Below are positions 8,751 through 14,455 of a stretch of 14,455 bases of DNA, one piece after another; position 1 is the first letter of the stretch; every line of letters starts with the position of its first letter. Made by a program: the position numbers and the translations under genes. This DNA comes from Tetmemena sp. SeJ-2015 (taxonomy: Eukaryota; Ciliophora; Spirotrichea; Sporadotrichida; Oxytrichidae), in the NCBI GenBank assembly GCA_027382625.1, contig JAJKFJ010024447.1, positions 1-14,455 on the forward strand, in the 5' to 3' direction. Under the pieces are notes generated by a model. It searched no databases. It saw nothing but the letters and a program-made list of their open reading frames with translations, and was not told where the DNA came from.

Positions 8751-11460
8751 TAATATAATTACTTAGCTAAACAGAATTCTTCGTCGGGGTAGGTATTATT
8801 AATATAGCTGAGAAATAATTTGATAAATAAATTAAATTACAAATTAATTAAATGTTAATGAGGCTTTTTAATAATCTCTAATTTAAATTATTTATAAAAT
8901 ATATAAGGCAAAATTTTCAAATATAAGAACCTTTAAACTTTCCATTTATACGTGATGGTTCATAACTTAGTTGTAATCGCAAAATTTATTTGAATTAAAA
9001 ATAAAAGATCTCTGCTCATCGATTATCTGGACTCCCATATATCATAATATTCTTTATTTAAAAAATATTAATTTTCTCATAATTTGATGCTAATTATCTG
9101 CTAAAAATTATACATAATCTTTTACAGTCTTAAAATTTCATAGATTCAATTTTTTTTTAGCTGTATTTATAAATCTGTAGCTTTGAACCAAACTGGTTGG
9201 CTTGCTCACAAAGTTATTTTGATAAATTATGTTTCAAATTAGTAAAGCTTAAACTTTCTTCTTAAAAATGAAAATAAAATAATTTATTTCAATACTTAAT
9301 TGCTCATAAAGGAATTTTAAAATAGGATATTTACAAAATAATGCGATAGTATGAAATCTTAATTTTTTATTTTCAGAGTTCAAAGCAGATCAAAACCAAA
9401 ATGTAAGGATCGGCTGATCAGTAATTAATTTTTTATTATCTATCCATGGCATGGTCTAAGAATTTTTCAGTTTTTGAAGTCCAAAACATATTATATTTAT
9501 ATTTCAAGCATATAAAATTAGTGCAGACATTTAAATGTCGTTTTAACTTTCTAAGTTCATAAATTTAATTAACTTGCTAAAATATCTTAGATCCAAAAAT
9601 TCCCAAAATAAGATATTCCTCAGTATGTATCAAATTGTTAATAAATTTCAATCAAGTCTTATTCAACTTCTTCTATTTTAAAAATACTTATAGCCTGAAT
9701 TAAAAATTTAAATTAATTTTCTAAAAATTTAAACGCTTAGATTAAAATAGGTTTAATTTATTGCTATAAAATTCGTAGAATACAATTTGAAAATTGTGTA
9801 GTTGCAATTGCCCCTCCCAAAAACTCAGTTTTCCTGTCCAAGAGATAAAAGGAATGCTAAGAAAAAGTTATTTTTAAAATTAATTCAAAATAAGGAACTA
9901 ATAATTTAAGAGTTAAATAATGAGGGCAGTCTCAAAAATAAAAAATAAATTATATCCAATTAAAAACTTTTGCGCTTAAGTACTTTTAAGTTGCTTTAAT
10001 TAAAATTTATATTTAAAAAATGCGAATTTATTTTCTCTATTTAGTTAGAAGAAAAATAGGCTAATTAATTATTTGATGAATACGAATTATGATTAGAAAA
10101 TGCAAATTCATAAATTCTTTTAAACATAGAGACTTTTCACTGACTTGCAATTTTCAAGGTCCCAAACCAAATTTTCTATAATTCTGGCCCAAGTAAAATT
10201 TAGAGCATTTGTGCACTTTATTGGTTTTCTCCAATTCTGACTTTCCCATTCTCTTTCCATTAATCACATATTTTAATAGCTGACAGAAAACTTTCACTAC
10301 TTATTATCAGCAGTAATAAGGGCAAAATAAGGTTACTCATTTCGTTAGTACAAGCTCATTTTAAAAGGAACCTGGATCTTTTGATGCTCATGCAGTACTT
10401 TAGAGCTTCTGCATTCCATTGTCTTCTCATCTTGAATAGTCTGAAATAGATCGTTGACATAAGAAAAATAAGAGCTAAACATACATATCTTTCCTGTTTT
10501 TATTTTATTGACCAAATAAATATTAAATAAAATTCTATTTAATTTTATATTTTATTTTTAAAAGTTAAATACGAAAACTTGCAAAAGCATATTAGTGAAT
10601 GCTTAGCTGGTGTTTTCAAAATGCTTGAAGATCCTATAATTATTTTTTTTTTATCTTTATTGTTAAGATGCTCTCGCTAAAATTGAAATGAAGAAAGATG
10701 AAAACATTTGAAATAATTAAATAGTATTTTTCATACCCCTCTAGCAAGAAGAAGTCATTTATATTTTTTTAAAATTAAAAAATATATAAAGACCAAGAAA
10801 GTAAGTGAAAGATTTTAAAATTCCTACAAAAGCAAAACACAATATCAAAAAAAGAAATAGGATTTGATATTTTAAGTTATAACATGCATACCTTGAAGTA
10901 GATAGTTAAATATAATTAAAATATAAATTTGTAAAATATAAAATTCAAATATGAGTTTAATTTTAATTTTAGAGAAGAAAAAAAACAGATTTTAAAAATT
11001 ATAGAATTTAAGTGAAGGTTAATATTTCTCAATTTTTTCAAACTAGAAGAAATTCGTTTTTCTAAATTATTAAAATAGTTTTTATTTCTTTAGACCTCCT
11101 ACTTTAAGATACTAGAAAGTCATAAATTAAGTTTTTAATATGGCATTAGCGAAATTTAAATCCTTAATTAATCTTTATAAAACTTTTCAAATTATTTTTA
11201 AAATCCAAAATACTGCTTATCAGTTCTTAATTATAGCCTCAGAGATTTTAAAAATGATGATCACTTTAAAAAATTTTTAACTATTTTTAAACTTCGCTTG
11301 TTGTAGTTAGAAAAAAAATTGACGAATCTATTTATTTATAAAATCAGTATTAATTAAATCACTAAAGCTTTTATAAAATCAATTACTAAACAATCAAATT
11401 TATTTTTCTTATTGAATATATTTTATATAAATTAAAAAAATAATATTATTTTTTAATAAA
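8751..11460. other. Long AT-rich tract without recognisable genes
   Basis: About 2.7 kb of AT-rich, low-complexity sequence on both strands. I looked for MORN words (GGN-NNN-GGN, CATGG, TATGAAGG), tRNA-like folds and inverted ends and saw nothing convincing. CCATGGCATGG at 9445-9455 is out of any MORN context. It probably belongs to the germline-limited DNA between segments B and X. Confidence 0.4.
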
Positions 11461-11464
11461 AATA

Positions 11465-11484
11465 ACTGGTTTAGGCTATAGTAG
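11465..11484 (+). other. Possible end of a small MORN segment next to an IES-like end
   Basis: ACT GGT TTA GGC (T-G-L-G) in frame is directly followed by TATAGTAG at 11477-11484, an exact match to TAYAGYNR. If this is an IES left end, the 80-bp stretch to the TA at 11557 (segment X) would be the IES and codon phase would be kept, giving G-L-G-Q-T-L-S-E-G, one residue short of the usual spacing. The upstream edge of such a segment is not visible. It competes with the 8609-8662 scrap. Confidence 0.25.
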
Positions 11485-11556
11485 CCTTTTATATTCCTTC
11501 TGGTTAAACTTAATTTAATAGCATGCTAAGATGGCAACCTAGAAATCAGATAGGAA

Positions 11557-11596
11557 TAAACTTTGAGTGAAGGAAGAAAGTATATTGGGTAGTGGT
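11557..11596 (+). CDS. MORN-repeat gene, segment X (short, partial)
   Basis: About 13 codons reading TLSEGRKYIGQW, a classic MORN turn plus Y-x-G-x-W start; the Q is TAG. Upstream residues (IRQEQ) do not provide the G-x-G expected before EG, so the segment probably begins near the TA at 11557. At the right, joining at TA (11597-11598) to TA 12012-12013 gives YIGQW-LI-DKPHGFG, precisely the 11-residue spacing of intact repeats, and puts the cut at a TAYAGYNR end. Too short to call on its own; the fit with segment C is what supports it. Confidence 0.65.
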
Positions 11597-12011
11597 TATA
11601 GTTGGAATTTTAATTAAAATTGGTGATTGGTTAAAATAATAAATGGAGAGTTGCAAAATGATGACAGTTAAAATCGTAGATTCAGCCCCTGATCTGCAGC
11701 TTGTTCGATAGCTCATTAAAAATTAATATGAGTTTCTTCTTTAATTATCGCCTCAGCTCCTCTCAGCAGCGAGATATGACTCACGCACTCTTCATCATCC
11801 TCTTCATCGTTTTATTCAAATATTGTGTCGCTTATAACTCTTGACTGGGAGCTCCCACAAAAAAGTTGCAAGGATAAAAAGTTCATAGAATTTCGTGCTG
11901 AATCGAATGGTGTAATAATTATTTAAATCTGACACACTTCAACTGTCACTGATTTATTCCATTTTAATTTAATATCAAATTTAATTCTCTTTTTTATTAA
12001 ATTCTCAGCTA
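11597..12011. other. 415-bp TA-bounded IES with consensus ends
   Basis: The left end is TATAGTTG; the right end, read from the other strand and including the retained TA, is TATAGCTG. Both match the Paramecium/Euplotes IES consensus TAYAGYNR at all eight positions. Removal with one TA retained joins segments X and C in phase and restores a MORN repeat with normal spacing. The interior (11599-12010) holds no MORN sequence. It has a GC-richer middle around 11680-11790 that I cannot assign. Confidence 0.72.
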
Positions 12012-12064
12012 TAATAGATAAACCTCATGGCTTTGGAATATGTATTTACCCAGATGGACGCCGC
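12012..12064 (+). CDS. MORN-repeat gene, segment C (partial)
   Basis: Reads IDKPHGFG-ICIYP-DG-RR, the second half of one MORN repeat and the turn to the next. The frame continues a few codons (YIKQQ) but loses the pattern after 12067. GCTAT at 12063-12067 is repeated at 12811-12815. Joining there gives DGRRYEGNWRKG, a textbook MORN start, with the codon phase kept. The segment therefore lies between two interruptions and is only about 18 codons long. CTCAG just upstream looks like a splice acceptor, but no matching donor with a sensible frame was found. Confidence 0.8.
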
Positions 12065-12812
12065 TATATAAAATAATAAAGATTAAATTTTAGTCATCAA
12101 TCTAAAAAGATTTTAATCCTCTATTTTAATGAGTATCTTTTATATTGCAAATAAAGTTTCAGTTAAATTTTCAGATTCGGACCACGACTTCCATATTAAA
12201 ATTCCTGTTTTCTTCTGTGATTAACTTAAAAGCAAAAATATGAGATTTGCTATTTCTACTCTTATTTTTTAAGCTTATACCTTTGACTGAGTTTTAACTC
12301 GCAACAGTTTTAAATATATAAATCTTAAAAAATTGTTTAATTTTGAATCTTGGTAACAATTTAAATAAAAGATATGCTCTTATTCCTCGCGTTTAAAGCT
12401 ATTATCACTAATAAATAAGAAACACGACTCTGTAATTTGATTATTATATTATACATTTACAATTTAATCTTATGGGGATTTAGATAAATTACAATTTCTA
12501 GCTACTCAGGGACTTTCAGAGAAAAATTAGGTGTACTAAATTAAGATTTTTAATTTATTTTGTGCTCAGGTTTTGTGTATTTATAAAAAACATAAATTAC
12601 TTCAGCAAATTTTTTTATAAACATAAAAGTTGAATATAATTTTTGTTTATTAGTGAGTGCTATTAAATCTTGACTTAAAAAAATGAAAATACTTTTTTTT
12701 TAGCTATTATTTTTAGCGTTTACAAGTGGATCCATTTGTAAGCAACCAAATTTCTCTTTTATTTTGTGTTAGAAAGCTGCTCTAAATATAAATTAAGGTA
12801 ATAATTTTGAGC
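12065..12812. other. 748-bp interruption (IES) between segments C and D
   Basis: Bounded by the 5-base direct repeat GCTAT (12063-12067 and 12811-12815), which contains TA. No placement of the cut within the repeat gives GT...AG ends. The outer bases TATATAAA match TAYAGYNR at 6 of 8; the right end is a poor match. The interior is AT-rich and I see no gene in it. Support comes from the exact restoration of Y-E-G after DGRR. Confidence 0.7.
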
Positions 12813-13146
12813 TATGAAGGAAATTGGAGGAAGGGAGTTCGAAATGGAAAGGGGAAGACATATCATTCAGGGAATGGTAGTGTGTTTGTGGGTACATTTA
12901 AAGATGACCATGCCAATGGATTTGGAACACACATATTTCCAAATGGTTAAAAATTCGAAGGAGAGTATTTTGATGGCGAATATAGTTATGGCAAGGTAAC
13001 TTTTCCTAATTTAGCAACATATGAAGGTTAATGGTATTAGCGGTAGAGACATGGAAAAGGCACCTACATTTTTATAAATAATGAAAAATATGAAGGTGAA
13101 TGGAAACAAGATAAAATAGATGGAGAGGGAACCTTATTTTATTCTA
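12813..13146 (+). CDS. MORN-repeat gene, segment D (largest piece)
   Basis: About 111 codons, five consecutive MORN repeats: YEGNW...NGKG, FVGTF...NGFG, FEGEY...YGK, YEGQW...RHGKG, YEGEW...IDGEG. Four TAA/TAG codons sit at Q positions and no TGA occurs before 13233. The second-to-third transition (YGKVTFPNLATYEG) is one residue short of the usual spacing. A 19-base GTAACT...TTTAG stretch at 12996-13014 looks like a tiny intron, but removing it would break the frame. The left edge is the GCTAT pointer. At the right, MORN similarity ends in TLFYS, where both TATTC (13140) and TATATTCA (13147) recur at the start of segment E. A different frame starting at ATG 12814 is a shadow. Confidence 0.92.
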
Positions 13147-13650
13147 TATATTCAATTCAAAATAGGAATTCTCATATAAAGAAGCAAAAATTTATTAGTA
13201 AGAATAAGTTTTAAACAAAAGACTCAGTATAATGAAAATCTTTTGCCATTTTAATTACTGCCTCTCTAAATTTATATCACAATCTTACTTGATAGCTATA
13301 AAATTTTAATATTATATTTAAATTGAATTTAATCATGGTTATTTTAAAATAACTCGACAATCATATGATTGTATTTAATCAAGAGAATTTTATATTTTTT
13401 ATTTAAATCTAATACTTAAATTATAGACGCTTAATTATTTTGTAAAATCAATTTCTCTTAATCCAATAACAATTTTATGCAACAAATTTACCAAATTTAA
13501 AACTAGAATCTAAACTATGAGTTTCTATGACTGATTTATAAGCAATTCCTACAAAGTTTTTTTCTCATCTCAGTTAAATATTATTTGAGTGCTTTTACCT
13601 TGTTTAGTTAACTTTCCATTAATTTTCGTTTAATTTAAATATATTGGATC
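13147..13650. other. 504-bp interruption (IES) between segments D and E
   Basis: Two alternative junctions exist. The 8-base repeat TATATTCA (13147-13154 / 13651-13658) keeps phase and leaves FYSIYSDG, three residues longer than the usual turn. The nested 5-base TATTC (13140-13144 / 13653-13657) also keeps phase and gives the standard FYSDG; the interruption is then 513 bp. The left end TATATTCA matches TAYAGYNR at 7 of 8; with the second TA the right end reads TATAGATC (6 of 8). The interior is AT-rich and I see no gene in it. Confidence 0.65.
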
Positions 13651-13864
13651 TATATTCAGACGGCACTATAAAATACAAAGGATAATTCTCAAAGAATTGT
13701 TGTCATGGATTAGGAAAGCGTATATTGCCAGATGGTTCATCAAATGAAGGAGAATTTCGAGATAACGCGTGTTTTGGCAAGGGCGTCAAAATATATATAT
13801 TGATGGTCATAAATATGATGGCGAATGGAAAGCTGACACTATGGATGGAAAGGGAATTATGTAT
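13651..13864 (+). CDS. MORN-repeat gene, segment E (frame break inside)
   Basis: Three MORN repeats: YKGQF...CHGLG-KRILP-DG, NEGEF...CFGKG-VKIYI, then DG-HK-YDGEW...MDGKG-IMYY. Between the second and third, the AT run at about 13788-13801 (AAAATATATATATTG) contains one AT too many, so the frame shifts: the first half reads in the phase of 13653, the second half two bases later. Removing one AT gives the exact five-residue turn. The break could be a real mutation, a sequencing or assembly slip in the AT run, or a two-base footprint of an excised TA element. After IMY the sequence TATAATCA (13865) matches TAYAGYNR at 7 of 8, so the segment probably ends there. The longer translations through 13916 are AT-rich tails. 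Confidence 0.85.
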
Positions 13865-14455
13865 TATAATCAACATTAATATTTCATTAAATATAAATTT
13901 ATATTCAAGAGATTAAGGCTAAGCAAAAATGATTATAGATTAATTAGGTTATAAATTAATTATAAAAGAAAATTATTTTTAAAATATTAATAGGATTCAA
14001 TATTATAAAATAAGATAAAATTTCAAAATTTTTGATTTACTTTATAACTCATTAAAAGTTATGTTTTTTATTTCAAGATTTATTTTAGATTATTAGAGAT
14101 AAGACTATTTTAATTATATTTAAAGTCAATTCTTCAACCATTATCTAGTTTCACAAAATAAGCAATACTAGCTGTCAATTAATTCATTTTATTTAAAGAG
14201 ATAAAAATTTCAATCATTGCTATAAAAACCCCACAGCATAATAATGTAAAATAAAATGAAAAGATTAATTTCTTTATTAATACTTATTATCATGCGAGTC
14301 AAACGCGAAATTACTCAAAAATAACTACATGATCCATCCTATCTCAGTTTCATTTTGACTCTAAGATATGGATGTAGTCACCCTTATCAGTAGTAATAGC
14401 CAGTTCTCAACATCAACTCCATCGCAAAAATGTTGAGAGTGCCAGCGCGCACTAT
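13865..14455. other. Right flank: AT-rich, no gene recognised
   Basis: It may begin with another interruption (TATAATCA, near-consensus end) whose far end is outside the window. 13900-14280 is AT-rich with no MORN repeats. From about 14290 the composition becomes more balanced and the last 30 bases are GC-rich; no reading frame or RNA was recognised there. Confidence 0.4.
14405..14438. repeat. Perfect 9-bp inverted repeat near the right edge
   Basis: TCTCAACAT (14405-14413) pairs with ATGTTGAGA (14430-14438) across a 16-base spacer. No T-run follows, so a bacterial-type terminator is not suggested. It may be the end of an element continuing beyond the window. Confidence 0.5.

Noticed and set aside
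8786..8800. GGGGTAGGT with frame EFFVGVG, tested as a MORN piece
   Set aside because: The spacing between E-F and G-x-G is too short and no TA-phase partner was found.
9440..9460. CCATGGCATGG, resembling the H-G codons of MORN repeats
   Set aside because: No Y-x-G-x-W or G-x-G at the right spacing in any frame.
5525..12004. Direct join of segment B to C through AATTC (5525-5529 / 12000-12004)
   Set aside because: In phase but two residues too long, lacks TA, and segment X supplies a better partner for C with consensus ends.
12068..12810. Spliceosomal intron between C and D
   Set aside because: Sliding the cut through the GCTAT repeat never gives GT...AG or another usual splice pair.
12814..12999. 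Open frame of 61 codons starting at ATG 12814
   Set aside because: Shadow frame of segment D; the MORN repeats are in another phase.
12996..13014. A 19-base GTAACT...TTTAG stretch in segment D resembling a tiny ciliate intron
   Set aside because: Its removal would shift the frame and destroy the following MORN repeat; translation straight through keeps the pattern.
1163..13149. Nine-base match ATTCTATAT between the end of D (13141-13149) and the start of A (1163-1171)
   Set aside because: The two copies are in different codon phases, so joining them would break the reading frame.
1..14455. CRISPR arrays, rRNA, tRNA and telomere repeats
   Set aside because: No regularly spaced repeats, no cloverleaf-like segments and no C4A4/C4A2-type tracts were seen.

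Overview
The window reads as germline (micronuclear) DNA of a ciliate. Three observations support this. (1) The bulk is very AT-rich (about 15-30% GC in most stretches) and has almost no long open frame under the standard code. (2) Several + strand segments encode unmistakable MORN repeats (Y-x-G-x-W/F ... G-x-G) in which TAA and TAG fall at glutamine-type positions and TGA never interrupts, i.e. the ciliate code TAA/TAG=Q, TGA=stop. (3) The coding pieces are separated by AT-rich DNA without GT...AG splice ends. They can be joined at short repeated words (pointers), each containing TA, which restore both codon phase and the MORN register. One interruption (about 11597-12011) has the ends TATAGTTG and (reverse strand) TATAGCTG, both exact matches to the Paramecium/Euplotes IES end consensus TAYAGYNR. 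Paramecium or a relative is therefore the best guess. A spirotrich with TAA/TAG=Q is the alternative, because pointers of 4-8 bp also occur there. The species cannot be named from the sequence alone.

Layout: 1-110 is a GC-rich patch (about 69% GC in the first 100 bases) unlike everything else. 400-999 is a 600-bp element with near-perfect terminal inverted repeats flanked by TA. MORN gene segment A is at 1169-1309 and segment B at 5419-5532. Between them lies a roughly 4.1-kb interruption carrying GC-richer islands and several ciliate-code open frames, possibly another locus or an old mobile element. From 5533 to 11556 there is mostly AT-rich DNA with a coding-like zone at 5935-7085 and two weak candidate MORN scraps (8609-8662, 11465-11476). 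MORN segments X (11557-11596), C (12012-12064), D (12813-13146) and E (13651-13864) follow in order, separated by interruptions of 415, 748 and about 504-513 bp. 13865-14455 has no recognisable gene; a small inverted repeat lies at the right edge.

Taken together A-B-(?)-X-C-D-E would give one MORN-repeat protein with about 12-13 repeats, assembled only after the interruptions are removed. Its ends appear to be missing: segment A begins, and segment E ends, in mid-repeat next to IES-like ends, so the gene probably continues outside the window or in unrecognised pieces. MORN proteins are scaffold or membrane-associated proteins; no catalytic domain is visible. A caution applies to all non-MORN open frames: with TGA as the only stop, frames of 100-200 codons are expected by chance in DNA of this composition, so they are listed with low confidence.
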